Shown: in pieces, positions 30,575 through 41,443 of the stretch
Layout: each line of letters starts with the position of its first letter
Position numbering within the stretch: the stretch's first letter is position 1
Assembly: GCF_000283155.1 (NCBI RefSeq)
Contig: NW_004454160.1
Span: 6,649,809 to 6,713,808 of the forward strand
Direction: 5' to 3'
From: Ceratotherium simum simum
Lineage: Eukaryota > Chordata > Mammalia > Perissodactyla > Rhinocerotidae
DNA: 64,000 bases
Notes under the pieces: model-generated
Databases searched by the model: none
What the model saw: the letters and a program-made list of their open reading frames with translations, nothing else
What the model was told of the DNA's origin: nothing
Made by a program: the position numbers and the translations under genes

Positions 30575-31095
30575 GTAAGGAACATTGCAAACATGATTTA
30601 AAAGATTACAAATATTTTTATGCTAATATGTGCCATTTAATCAATTTTTCTACAAAAATGCTGTTTGCTCCTAAAGAGTGAGCTTTGCATTGGTTAGCGT
30701 TGATCTGTGAGGATATGGCTGTCCCTGTGGGTCACATCTTTTCTGCCTTTTGGCTGAGCCATACATTTTCTCTGCAGTAATTAGGTGGGTATAGCTGAAT
30801 ACACTAGCCTAATACACCTCTAGGTGTGTACAGCCAGAAGGCCGCCCCTGGGTGGGGCAATGGAGCCTTGGTGCAAAGCAGAAGTCTCCCATTGCTCTGG
30901 GCTGATGCAAGCCTGGGCCAGGGCACGTGACTTGGCAAGCCAACTGTCAGGTGGACTTTAGCCCCTACTCTCCTCCTCAGCTAGGCAACCTTGTGCAGTG
31001 CACAACCTGTAAAACTTTATGCAGCGGCCCTGAGTGGAGAGCAGCTTTAGTTGAGATTGCAGATTTCTCTATCTGACAAATACAAAGCTTTAATG
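30575..31095. other. No recognised feature
   Basis: Mixed unique sequence with a short AT-rich beginning and a GC-richer second half. No repeat, exon or promoter pattern is convincing. Confidence 0.5.
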
Positions 31096-31099
31096 TCCT

Positions 31100-31620
31100 A
31101 TTTTAAAGCACCTGCTAAGGGTGGGTCCCATACTGTGCACTGGCGATCCAACAGCCAAAGAAAGAAGGTCGCTGCTCTCAAGTTGTTTGCAGCTCAACTG
31201 GAGGGTGCACTAAACAGAACATCCAAAGCAGCATGATGGGGGGAGACCAGGAAGCTTCCGTCGCTTTCATATGGGGAAATTAACCATCCTGGAGGGGGCA
31301 GGGAAGTCTTCCTGGATGCCTGAGATGGCACAGAAGAAAGACAAGGAGCCAAGTGAACGAGGTGGGGAAAGGCAGGTGGGCAGAGGGACAGTAGGATCGA
31401 AGATGGGGGGGAAGGAGTGTGGTGCTAGGGAGCTACACGTCTAAGCTGGTATTGCTGGAGCTGAAGGTATGAGTCAAAGAACTGGAGACGAGGCCAGAGA
31501 GTCAGGCAGGGGCTGGGGCTGGAGCCTCAAAGCTGGGACTTCATCCTACTTCAGCTGGGGAGTCATAGAAAGGCTTTCAGCTGCTCAGATGGTGATTTTA
31601 AATAGATTGTTTTGAAAAAT
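31100..31620 (-). mobile_element. L2 LINE 3' region
   Basis: Reverse-complement L2 wording: ATACTGTGCACTGGCGATCC, AAGGTCGCTGCTCTCAAG, GGGAAGTCTTCCTGGATGCC, GGAGCCAAGTGAACGAGGTG and TTCAGCTGGGGAGTCATAG. Poorly conserved but in consistent order. Confidence 0.65.
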
Positions 31621-31654
31621 ATTTCAGAAGTAATACTATATTTGTAGGTTGCAT

Positions 31655-31802
31655 TTTATTTTATCTGATTGCATTCGACCCTTACAACACCCCCCTACAA
31701 AAGCAAGATAGGCATACTCACCAATTTACAGAAGTGGAAATTGAGACTCAGAGAGCTGGCATCATTTGCTCAAAGGTCGCATGACCCCAAATCAAGCAGT
31801 TT
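31655..31802 (-). mobile_element. MIR SINE
   Basis: CGACCCTTACAACACCCCCC, CCAATTTACAGAAGTGGAAAT, GAGACTCAGAGAGCTGGC and TTTGCTCAAAGGTCGCATGAC follow reverse-complement MIR. Confidence 0.82.
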
Positions 31803-32420
31803 TTTAAAATTTAAAAATTATATTAACATTATTATTTTCTAATTATAAAAGCAGTATATGTTCATGAGAAAATTTGGAAAACCATACAAAAATATGAAGA
31901 AAATAAAACTCGCCCATAAATCCACATTCACTATTACCATTTTATTGCATTAACTTTTAGTCACAGACACACACACACACACACACACACACTACTATTT
32001 ATACCACAAATATAAATTTTATATCTATACATAACATATATAGATATTATACATCCTATATATGCTATATACACTATTTTCATATTCTAAGATTTTGTAT
32101 CCTACTTTTTTCACTTTATAGTTTATCATAAGCAATTTTCCACGTCCTTAGATAGTTTTTGGAGGTAAGATTTTAAATGGCCACATGTATTGATAATTTC
32201 TTTAATTAATTCCTTGTTGTTGAATATTTTTGGGTTGCTTCTGCTTTTTTGATAACATAAATATACTTTAAGGAACATTACTGTTACATTTGGATAAATT
32301 CCTTAAAAAAAATTACTGTGTCAAAAAGTATGAACCCTTTTAAAGGTCTGATACAAGTTGCCAAACTGCCCTTCAGACACGTGGGACTCTTCTGCCAGTG
32401 TGACAATGTCCTCTTCACCA
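31803..32420 (-). mobile_element. L1 LINE 3'-region fragment (antisense)
   Basis: AAAATATGAAGAAAATAAAAC, CATAAATCCACATTCACTATT, GATTTTGTATCCTACTTTTTT, AATTTTCCACGTCCTTAG and GTCAAAAAGTATGAACCC are in antisense L1 3'-region order. Confidence 0.78.
31965..31992. repeat. CA microsatellite
   Basis: A near-pure CA run (ACAGACACACACACACACAC and onward) within the antisense L1 fragment. Confidence 0.9.
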
Positions 32421-32424
32421 AGTG

Positions 32425-33865
32425 TTGCCATGCTGCAGCCTCTCTGTCATAACTCAGCTCAGCGCAAGCTCTTCACGTCATCCTTGTTGGGATGTTCCGG
32501 AAGAGGGTAAGGGACATGAGTGCAGGTCAGCAAGGATGAGTGTGGGGCTGCTGTCTGCGTGGAGGGTTGCCGGAGCAGCTCGTAGACCAGGAAGTGGGGG
32601 TAGAAAGGTGACAGTTAAAGCAACCTACCCGCGTCAGGACTTTAAAAGGGCATGCTTGGCATGTGGTGAGAGGACACAGGACACACTGCCTTTCCTTTCA
32701 GGCATTCCACGACGGGTTAGGCTTTCTGCCCAACGTGTTCTCAAAGCCAGCGTTCCTTAGCCCTTGGTGCTTCATGGGGGGATTTTAAAGCTTTGGATAA
32801 ACGTAGGACACAGAGGTTTATGTTCAGAGCTAGAGAAAAGCTCTTTTTAACCAATAAGTCCCATGAAATGAAACCCATCCATCCAACCCTAAATCCCATT
32901 TAAAGTGATTTTAATAGTCTTGAGGGTGTGTTTGATCACTGCATCTTACTTTGAATCAACGAAAAAATGTGGTTACCGAGGAAAAGGGGGGAAAACAAAA
33001 CTTGTATTGAAATGTGGAGAAGACACTCCCAGGCTGCCCAAGCCACACTGTGGGTGGGGTCTGATTCCATAAAGCCCCAAAGCCAGTGGACTGGGGTCAA
33101 TAAAATGCCAGTCATGTGACTCCCTTTCACTGCTCTAGGTTCACTGGTGGAAATGCAAACCAGAGACAGCATAAATGTCCCTACAGAGTTACCAGCAGCA
33201 TCAGCAGACAAAACGAGCCTTAGAGAGGTCCCAAGGCCTTTAGAGTTGCCAGGAGGTGAGAGGTGGCAATGCTAGAAAGTGGGAGAGGTACTGTGGGCAT
33301 TGCGTGGGCCGCCTCGGGGATGCTGCAGACAGGACGGAGTAGTCAGATCTCATGGGGATTGGAGAGTCAGGACCCTAGGCCTCCCTCTCTGCTTCCCAAT
33401 GGCCACTTCTTTCTGTATGCTCTCTCTCTTTCTCTCTTTCCACTCACTCCAGTTTCTTCTGTTTAATTATCTCTCATATCGCCCGAAATGAAACCCTCAA
33501 CTCCTAAGTCAGCCTGAGCTTTCAGCTCCAGGACTCTCTCCATCAAACCGACAACATCCTCTGTGTCTCTCAAATCAAATTCCCAAAGGAGAGAAGCCGA
33601 CTGGCCTGGAATATGTAGGAATGGTCTCTGCCTCTAGGTCGAGTGACCACCCCTGGTCCCTCAGTCACAGGCAGTCATTATGGGGGACAAATGGGTCACA
33701 TGGCATATAGGGCTGCAGGCTCTTGGCAGAGCTGCCATAGTCAATTACAGAATGTTTGAAGCAGAAAAGGAATTTCAGTTTCTCTTTTAAAATAGACTCA
33801 CTTTGTCCATGAGACCAAACCAGGGGAAAGATCAGAAATGAAGAGACAGGAGCTAAAGCTCATTT
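32425..33865. other. No recognised feature, about 1.4 kb
   Basis: Balanced-composition unique sequence. The 112-codon plus frame at 32422-32760 begins at the edge of the L1 fragment and has no recognisable domain. The stretch at 33420-33450 is a short CT-rich run. Confidence 0.5.
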
Positions 33866-33871
33866 TGGGCA

Positions 33872-34300
33872 CAGAGGTAAGGTGCACAGGAGCAGAAAGA
33901 GCTCTGGGCTTGGAGTCAGAGGACCTGAATTCAAATCCTGGTCTACCTGGTAGCTGGGTCTGGGACCAGATATTTCACCTCCCACAGTCTCAGTTCCTCA
34001 TCTGGGAAAGGCAGACCCTGCTGCCCTCCCAGAGAGGGGTTGAGAATAAAATGATACCAAGCCAGCCCTGATGGCCTAGTGGTTAAAGTTTGGCATGCTC
34101 CACTTCAATGGCCCAGGTTCAGTGCCCGGGCATGGAACCACACCACTTGTCTGTCAGTTGCCATGCTATGGCGGCGGCTCACACAGAAGAACTAGAAGGA
34201 CTTACAACTAGAATACACAACTATGTACTGGGGCTTTGGGGAGCAAAAAAAGAAGAGGAGAATAAAATGATATCGTACATATGAAAGTGAATTTTGAGTT
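33872..34300 (+). mobile_element. MIR SINE split by an ERE
   Basis: AGAGCTCTGGGCTTGGAGTC, AGAGGACCTGAATTCAAATCC, GGTCTACCTGGTAGCTGGG and CTCAGTTCCTCATCTGGGAA give the MIR 5' half and core. The 3' part resumes after the ERE as ATCGTACATATGAAAGTG. Confidence 0.82.
34057..34257 (+). mobile_element. ERE SINE (ERE2-like type) in MIR, 15-bp TSD
   Basis: It begins AAGCCAGCCCTGATGGCCTAG after the duplication, contains GGGCATGGAACCACACCAC and TATGTACTGGGGCTTTGGGG, and stops at an A-rich tail without the GTTAGCTCAGGG module. The duplication GAGAATAAAATGATA is identical at 34042-34056 and 34258-34272. Confidence 0.95.
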
Positions 34301-34417
34301 GCAAACTATAACCTCTGCTGTAGCCTCCTTATAGTAGAGGTTAGTGGCTCCTAGCAGCTGTGATCTTTCTGGGCTTTCCAGGGAAGCAGAGTAAGACAGG
34401 TATGACTTGTTCTGGAT

Positions 34418-35819
34418 CAAAGTGGTGGTTCTCAAAATTCACAGTCACATGACCCTTTTACACTCTTAAAAACTGAGGACCCCAAAGAGCTAATTTAGAT
34501 GGGTCATGGTTATTTACTATGTTTAAAATTAAAACTAAGGATTAAAAATATATGTACTTTGTAATTCATTGTAAGAAAATAATAAGCTCATTGAATGTTA
34601 ATATGAATTCATAGTTTTATTTAAAAATAGCTGTATTTTCCAAAACAAAAAATATCAAGTGATAAGAGTGGCACTGTTTTACATTTTTGCAACTCTCTTT
34701 AATGTCTGGCTTATTACATTCCATCTGTTGGGATATGCTGTTTTGATTGAAGTATATAAAGAAAATCTGGCTTCCATACATGTATAGTTGAAAAAGAGAG
34801 AAGTATTTTAATAGCCTTTTCAGGTAATTATAGATGTTCTTTGATACCACACCCACTCAACCAGCAGTAGTTATTTAAAGATAAGTTGCAATGTGGAATC
34901 TGAAATCATATCAATGAATTTTTCATTCTCTGTTATATTAGAATCCATTTCTCTATCTTGCACTTTGAATGGATCTTTTACCCATGCATGGTTTTGTAAA
35001 GTCATGCATTGGTCATTTGGAAAATATTGGTTCAAAGAGTTGTGCAGATCTTCTCAATGTTGGCACATTTCCCTATACGATATATAAAAAAAAATTCCAT
35101 TCGTTAATTTTACCCCCAGTCTCATCAGAAAAGGCTTAGAATATTGGGAAGCTGTCAGGCTTACAGTGGTGGATGCAAAGTTTTCCAAAAATTTAAAATT
35201 TTTGTTTAAAAGCTCAAATTCTGTCATTGGCAACAAATTCTGTCAGTCGCTTTCTTTGAAGTGACAGGCTCACCCTGTTCATTTTAGAAAACTTCTGCCA
35301 AAGACCCAAGTCTGAATAACCATATTTTGTCTATCAGCAATTCTTTTAAGTAAGAATGGTGTTCTATTAAAAAAAAAAAAAAAGGCTAGTTCAGCTCACA
35401 CACAAACCCATCACACAGTGCTTGTCTTCACTCACACTTTGGCATGAGGCAGACTGCTTTATGCATACGTCCCAGTTTGTCACACACAATATTAAAATAC
35501 ATGTACTCAACGGTCAAGATTAAGAAAATTAATAATTTTTACTGCTTCATCAAGAACAGTCTTAAGTGAGACTGGCCATGGTTTTCCTGTGTGACGGTGA
35601 CGAATGCCATGACTGCTGGTACAGTGTGGCCTTTGAGTCAGGGTGAGGGGCCAGCACTTTCACCTCCTGCTGCTTTTCACTGTCAGTGCCACTGTCAACA
35701 CAGTGACACGGGTAAATGACATCTTAGAATTACTAGGAAAATAGTTTTGACCTCAAGGGCCTCCTGAAAGTGTCTCAGGGACCTTCAGGGGTCCATACCC
35801 TATACTCTAAGAACCACTG
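34418..35819. mobile_element. hAT-superfamily DNA transposon, about 1.4 kb
   Basis: The left end AAGTGGTGGTTCTCAAAATTC and the right end CTCTAAGAACCACTG are inverted, the terminal signature of hAT-Charlie-type elements. GGACCCCAAAGAGCTAATTTAG, AGTGGCACTGTTTTACATTTT, TGCAACTCTCTTTAATGTCTGG and TGACCTCAAGGGCCTCCTG are words of one dispersed family. TTCTGGAT before and TTCTAGGG after could be a decayed 8-bp duplication. The interior has many stops and no intact transposase. Confidence 0.82.
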
Positions 35820-35857
35820 TTCTAGGGCTTTTGGGTTGAAAGAAATGACACATTTCT

Positions 35858-37795
35858 TTATTTTCTAAATAAAATTAACTCTGGTTCGAGGAAGTCCACT
35901 ATACTTAACTTTCTGAGATTCTTTCCACTTCTCTTGGTCGGCAACAACCCTGGCACAGAAAATAAGTGAGTGCCTCGGTCCCTTCTGGTTGATGCTGACA
36001 CTGCTCCTTGCTCAGGCCCTCCAGTCCGTGTAGAGGCAGGTGGCTCTGCCAGCAGCTCTACTGGCCCAGAGCCATGCTCAGCAGTGGAATCTTCCTTGAC
36101 CCTCTTGGCTCTGGCGGTTGGTGCCCTGAACTCATAGACCATTGTCCCAAGATCCTGCCTCCTCAAGCGGCTGCGCCTTGGGTTGGCTCAGGTTGCTACC
36201 ACTCTGGCACCTGCAACTCTCCCTTTCTTCCTAGGGCCTATGTCGCCAACCTCCCCCTAGGGAAAAAGGCCTTCCTCTTTTCAATCCCTAAAGTCAGAAG
36301 CCTTCAAAACCCTTCTCTTCTTCAACATTCTGGTATAATTCACTGAATGGGCTTAAACCAGAAGTCCATGGCCCCCAGACTGTGTGTGAGTTTGACTACA
36401 AATGTGGTTGTTTTTTAAAAATTGGAATTAATTGTCAATATTTAAAAATCAGGATATTCACAGACAGCTGTGATATCTGTCTTCTCTTGAAGCATTAGAG
36501 GGTCTGGCAACCTTAGGTAGGCCTGCATTTTCACATGTGGCAATTGGCTGAAGATGAGAGGAATGCATACTCCATTTTGTCAAAGACCCTACCACTCCCT
36601 GTTACCTTACAGCAGCCTTCTTTGCTCATTTACTTACCTGCCTGACTTCATTAAGATTTGAGTTTGCCATCTCTGTCCAGTCCTTTGAAGAACAAAGTAT
36701 TTTCAAGGTTTATCTTCTCCTACCCGGCAAACCATATACAAAAAACCCATTAGTTTTGCAATCACCCCGCTATGGACAGAGATAAGACTGCCTGACAAAA
36801 TTTTATGAGAGGACGACTGTGTTGCCTTAAGCCAGGTTTAAAAGTGAAGCTTCTTAGGTTTGTAGTGGGTTCAGAGTATTACCTGCTCAGGGGCTCTTGA
36901 GCTACCTTCTTGCAATCCATGGGGTTCCCTGAGGCACCACTGAACAACCACAGGTGTAGTTTATGTAAAGCTCATAAGAGGAAACACAGGGAGTCCTTGA
37001 TTCAGCCCAGCCAAAGATAAGGGTGTTAGGTAGCTGACAAAGCATTGTTGAGGAAGTCCACAGCTTGATGAATGTAGAACAAGGGTTGGAAATAATCACT
37101 GACTTCAGGGCTCTGCCTTGCCATCTGGGGTGGATCACCCCAACACTGCCTGAGCATGCAGTATTTTAAGCCTCCTCAACACCCATCACCACTCACGGTA
37201 TAAGCTGTTATTATCATTCAGGTGGGGCTGGGGGGAACCATTTGGTCAGCTCCTCTCTGGGTGGGAGCAGGCCCTGGCTGGGTGGTTGTGTACTATGGTC
37301 ATTGTCTTGGTGAAACCACAGGACGCTTCTGGCCACCAGCCCCTGCCATGGTCTGTGCCTGGGCTCAGGCCTGACTTAAGCCATCAGATGAGGCAGCTTA
37401 GGGAAGTTGGAGAGGATGGTGTTGGGGAATAGTTCAAACTCAGCATCACTGTTGCTTTTCTCTCTTCTTTTGTATAAAATGATCAATCTCATGTCTAATT
37501 CATTTGAAAATTCCCCACTTCTCTGTGTGTGTTTTTGGTAAAAATAGAAGTCTCTGAGGATTGCAGGCTCCTGTTGAATTTTATGAGCAACTTTTCAAAG
37601 CTTGGTAACCAGGTTCTTCTAATCTTTCCTTGAGTGAATTAAGCGCCAGCAGGAGGCTAGCTTTCCTGGTGACTGGTTTGAATAAAAGACTTCCAGGGTT
37701 GGGGGTAGGAGGCTTTTAAGGTCATTTGATCAATTTGCAGACCACAAAAAACACAACAGAGTGGACAAGTTGGCGAGAAGTTGGCTTCATGAACC
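35858..37795. other. Unique sequence, about 1.9 kb
   Basis: No repeat is recognised. A 102-codon minus-strand frame (35858-36166) with Arg/Pro/Glu-rich composition ends at a TAA inside an AATAAA. It is treated under findings and is not called as a gene. The rest shows no exon-like or regulatory structure I can defend. Confidence 0.45.
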
Positions 37796-37799
37796 TCTG

Positions 37800-37922
37800 C
37801 TCCCATACCTCTTTCCTTACTTCCTTCCCTTCCTCCCTCCCTACCCGCTTCCTTCCTTCCTTATTTCCTTCCTTCCTTCCCTCCTTCTTTTTCTCCCTCC
37901 CTCCTTCCTTCCTCCCTCATTG
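37800..37922. repeat. Polypyrimidine CCTT/TTCC tract
   Basis: About 120 bases almost purely C and T on the plus strand, built from CTTCCTTCC and CCCTCCCT units with a few A interruptions. It directly precedes an L2 fragment. Reading frames through it give low-complexity Pro/Phe/Leu or Arg/Glu/Gly strings only. Confidence 0.95.
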
Positions 37923-37927
37923 CCCCT

Positions 37928-38095
37928 TTTCTGGTCCCAGCCATCACTGTGTCTGCAACAGACTCCCAACTCACCTCCCTGCCTGCAGTCTTGCCCTCTT
38001 CCAAGCCAGGGAATGCTTTTCAAAGGACAAATATGATTTTATTTCCTCCCTGATTTAAACCTTTAGTGCTTCTCACGTTCAAAAACTTCTCCAAT
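37928..38095 (+). mobile_element. L2 LINE fragment
   Basis: CCAGCCATCACTGTGTCTGC, ACAGACTCCCAACTCACCTCC, TGCCTGCAGTCTTGCCCTC and TCCCTGATTTAAACCTTTAG follow the L2 3' region upstream of the usual terminal part. Confidence 0.7.
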
Positions 38096-38104
38096 GTTAG
38101 GAAT

Positions 38105-38320
38105 GGGGATAGACTTTGCTTTTGAGGAGGAGAGTGGGGTCGGTGGTAGAGAAGGGAGTGAGGGAGGCTTCTGGAGGGCTGGCAATGTTCTATTTCTTAC
38201 CTTGGGTGGTGATTTCATGGATAATCATATAGTCATATTGTAATATAATTTACTGAGTTGTGCCCTTATGATGTGTGCACTTTTCTGTATGTATATGAGT
38301 ATAATTTTTAAAAATTGGTT
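38105..38320 (+). mobile_element. L1 LINE 3' terminus
   Basis: GAGGGAGGCTTCTGGAGGGC, TGGCAATGTTCTATTTCTTAC, TTGGGTGGTGATTTCATGG and GATGTGTGCACTTTTCTGTAT are sense L1M 3' UTR wording. It ends at ATAATTTTTAAAAATTGG. Confidence 0.85.
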
Positions 38321-38324
38321 CAGT

Positions 38325-39080
38325 GTTTAATATCACCCTCCTGTGCTTTCCAAGGTGGAAGTGAAGAATGGCTTTGAATGCTGGGGGAGGGGACTGTTGG
38401 GATTCCTAAAGAGGGTCAAGGAATCTTGCAGCAGCTTTGAAGCTGGAGTATCAGAATAATGAGCTAATTTCAATGACCACTGGGGTGACAGATTGTAGAA
38501 TGTCTGACGAATGCTGCCATGTAACTGCAGAATTCTGGGATCATGATGATCCAAAGAAGCCTCCAGAATCCTTTACAAAAGGTTATGACTTGAGACTGAG
38601 CAGGGAGAATTAATCCTGGGCCAGTTTCCATCCAAGAAAGGATTTGTTTCGGATGAAGTTTGATCAGGCATGCGCTTGGTGTAGCTCTTATCAGGACTAT
38701 AAGGTTGCTCCATAGGAAAGCTTTCCTAAAGTTTGTGATCAGGGTTTCCAAGGGAACAGGAGGCCACACGTCCTGGGAGATATCCAGGCCTTCCTCAGAT
38801 GCAGGCTGCAAAACTGTCCCTGAGAGTGACTCTAATGGGTGGGCCAATAAAGGAGCTCTGGAGGAAGCCTGGGGGTGCTGGGTCCCTCCAGCAGGTCCCA
38901 TGGAGGAGCTTGGGGAACGTGGCAGCTGTAGGTCTCAGAGCAAAGAAAGAATTGGTGTGCAGTGAGTGGTGGGGGAGAGGCAGAGAGGGGGCGGCTCCCC
39001 TGCCCCTCAACCAAGTCATCAGCTTGCTGAGCTTTTACAATCATTGGACATTTTAGTCATTGCATTTTTTAAAAAACAAC
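38325..39080. other. No recognised feature
   Basis: Unique sequence in which four open frames on both strands overlap between 38470 and 39056 (up to 143 codons, minus). They have no recognisable domain, and overlap of this kind is expected from locally GC-rich non-coding sequence. Confidence 0.45.
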
Positions 39081-39084
39081 TCTT

Positions 39085-39262
39085 CACAGCCTAGGTCTAT
39101 CTCCACTTAGCACTTTGCACATCACGTTGACCTTTACCTTCTCATGCCTTGGCCTCCTTGCTGGCCATGAGCGCCTTGATGGCAGAAATGACCCTTTATA
39201 ACACGGTACCCGTCCCCAGCACATTGTCCGGCACCGTGCATGTGCTCGCTGAGCGTTTGTAG
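39085..39262 (+). mobile_element. L2 LINE 3'-end fragment
   Basis: CACTTAGCACTTTGCACATC, CTTGATGGCAGAAATGACCC, CCCGTCCCCAGCACATTGTC and GTGCTCGCTGAGCGTTTGTAG follow the sense L2 3' UTR. Confidence 0.75.
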
Positions 39263-39294
39263 AACAGCTGGAGGTGTGCAGATCATCAGAGGGA

Positions 39295-39460
39295 GAGCTC
39301 GCTCACACTCTACAACCTCCCTGAGGAGTGGGATTTACTATCTCCTGGAAAACTGAAGCTCAGAGAAATTCATTCAAAGCACATGGCTCAGAAGCGGTAG
39401 AACTGTGATTCAAACTTTGGTCTGTCTGTCACCACAGCCCTTGCCCTGAATCTCTGTGCT
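39295..39460 (-). mobile_element. MIR SINE
   Basis: ACAACCTCCCTGAGGAGTGG, AAAACTGAAGCTCAGAGAAAT and GGTAGAACTGTGATTCAAAC follow reverse-complement MIR. Confidence 0.8.
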
Positions 39461-39784
39461 GACCCCCATCTACACTAGCTCATCCCCACTTCAGCAATCC
39501 TATGGGTTGCTGACTTTTCATTTAGGGTAACTTAACACACCCGTCAATGGATCCCAAATATTCCAAAGATCAGGTTCCCCAGCAAAGTGTACAAATCTCC
39601 CTGAGATCTGGCCCTCTGCCTGCACCTATGGTCCCATCTTGGGCCACATGGCATCCTGAACTTCATGCATTAGTCATACTGAAATGCCTGTAGTTGCTTC
39701 CATATATCATGCTTCCTTGATGGGTTCCATTTCTAGAATAATACTTTCCCATTTCTATTGGGCTGAGTAATTATTATAGGTGTA

Positions 39785-40200
39785 GATAGATACTAGGATG
39801 CTCTAGACTGCAGACAGCAGAAAACCCAACCCCAAATGACATAAGGAACAAGAGGATTTATCATCTCACATAGTAAGAAATCCTGAGGGAGAGGAGGCTG
39901 CTGGGGCAGGGTATCAGGGCTCCAGCTCCTCTTCTCTGTCCTTCTCTCTGCTCTGTGGCTCTCTGCATTGGCTTCATCCTCAGGCTGGTAGCAAGATGGC
40001 TGAGGTAGTTCCATGTTCCACGTGCAGACACATCAACATCCTGCACAAAGAAGATGGACTGTTTCTTCCTGCATCTGCCTTCCCAACCCCCAGCATATCA
40101 CATGCATGGCTCACTGGCCAGGCCTGAACACAGACCCACCCTAAACCAAGGGGAACAGTGTTACTGAAATTAGTTTAAAACCATCAGGATATACCCTCTG
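39785..40200 (+). repeat. Dispersed repeat X, copy 1
   Basis: CAGACAGCAGAAAACCCAAC, AGGATTTATCATCTCACATAG, TGGCTTCATCCTCAGGCTGG and GGCTCACTGGCCAGGCCTG resemble a mammalian interspersed family that reads ACTGGCTTAAGCAAAAAAGG then TTTATTGGCTCATGTAACTG. Copies 2 and 3 are at 54.3 and 59.4 kb on the same strand. I cannot name the family with confidence. Confidence 0.55.
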
Positions 40201-40309
40201 GGGTTGGGGATTGAGTAGTGCTGGGGAGAGGTGGGCACCCAAAAGAGTGGGACTCTGTCCGCCAGGAAGGTCTCATCAGGATTGGAGCAGATCTTAAACA
40301 GTATCCTAG

Positions 40310-40850
40310 CCCACATTTCTGAGGAAGGCTTCTCTAGCTAGCGTTTCAGCCTCCTCACGACCCCAATTCTCACTTCATCAGCCGTTTTCCCTTCTGTCGA
40401 CATCCTCAGTCTCGCCCCTTGCCCTTCGGCACAGTGGCCTCTCTGCTGGCCTGGCCTCTCTGCCCTGCCTGACCGCATCTGCTTGCTGTCCTTCCCAAAT
40501 GCCTTGCTAACTCACTTGCCCTGGCGCACTGCCCTACCCAGAACACTGTGCCTTTTTTCTGGCCAGTCCACGCACATCTTGTTTAGGAGGCACGCCTGGA
40601 TTAACCCACCCACCCGTGTCGCTCCCCTCCTTCTGCAACCCTCTAGTCCTTGGGGATTCTCTCCGCGTGATTTACCTGCCAATGCTTTGTTTACAAACCT
40701 TCTGAGTTCTGAAGCCACTTGTCATGCATTTCATAGGCATGTTTTTCTCCCAAACAAGAGTGTTTGTTCCTTGACAAGAGTGGTGTTTTCTGACTCTTTG
40801 GCAACTCCAGGAACAATGAGCCTCTCATGCCCATGCACACACACACTCTG
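40310..40850 (+). mobile_element. Degraded L2 LINE
   Basis: CTCCTCACGACCCCAATTCTC, TTGCTGTCCTTCCCAAATGC and, near the end, TGTTCCTTGACAAGAGTGG followed by TGTTTTCTGACTC resemble the sense L2 3' region. Divergence is high. The 144-codon frame at 40483-40917 lies over it and is not a gene. Confidence 0.55.
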
Positions 40851-41252
40851 CACCTCTTCTGATCTCCACAGCCACCCTGGGAGGGTAGGCAGCCAGTCAA
40901 TGCTGCTAATTAACTAATTAGCCAGGGTGCCCTCAGCCTGGCCTCTCACCCTCTTCCCCCTGTGTGCAGAGGGATGACCGCTGCCTCTGTACACTGAAGT
41001 GTGCAGAAAGGCACAGCTCCAGCATCTAAGGCCAGGAAATCCTGGGAACAATTACTCATTGGGGCTAGGGTGTTATGTCTCTAGGAATACTTTCAGCTCT
41101 ATGGTGAACACTCGCCTGTCACCTGCTAGGACACAGTTGAAGGAATGGGAACCCCTGGAGAACCTACTGTGTGCCACGTGCTGGTTCCCACATTAGACAC
41201 GTCTCTTCCGGTTGTGCTTTTGCTATGGCTGCCTCCTCTGCCCGTCCTTCTC

Positions 41253-41443
41253 CTGCATCTGCCTGGAGGGTTCTACATCTTCTNNNNNNNNNNNNNNNNN
41301 NNNNNNNNNNNNNNNNNNNNNNNNNNNNNNNNNNNNNNNNNNNNNNNNNNNNNNNNNNNNNNNNNNNNNNNNNNNNNNNNNNNCTGCATCTGCCTGGAGG
41401 GTTCTACATCTTCTCCTGCATCTGCCTAGAGGGTTCTACATCT
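41253..41443. repeat. 32-bp minisatellite (VNTR) with assembly gap inside
   Basis: The unit begins CTGCATCTGCCTGGAGGGTT and continues CTACATCTTCTC (32 bases). One copy lies at 41253-41283 directly before the gap, one at 41384-41415 directly after it, and a third, diverged by one G-to-A change, at 41416-41443. Identical units on both gap edges show that the gap is caused by unresolved tandem copies. Confidence 0.93.
41284..41383. other. Assembly gap, exactly 100 N
   Basis: A run of exactly 100 N, a common placeholder for a gap of unknown size. The three long open frames reported across it are artefacts of translating N. Confidence 0.98.

Noticed and set aside
37726..38058. Ser/Pro/Phe-rich frames of 91-110 codons
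   Set aside because: They are translations of a CCTT polypyrimidine tract.
38470..38901. 143-codon minus-strand frame as a gene
   Set aside because: Several other frames on both strands cover the same bases, with no recognisable domain, no splice context and no codon evidence.
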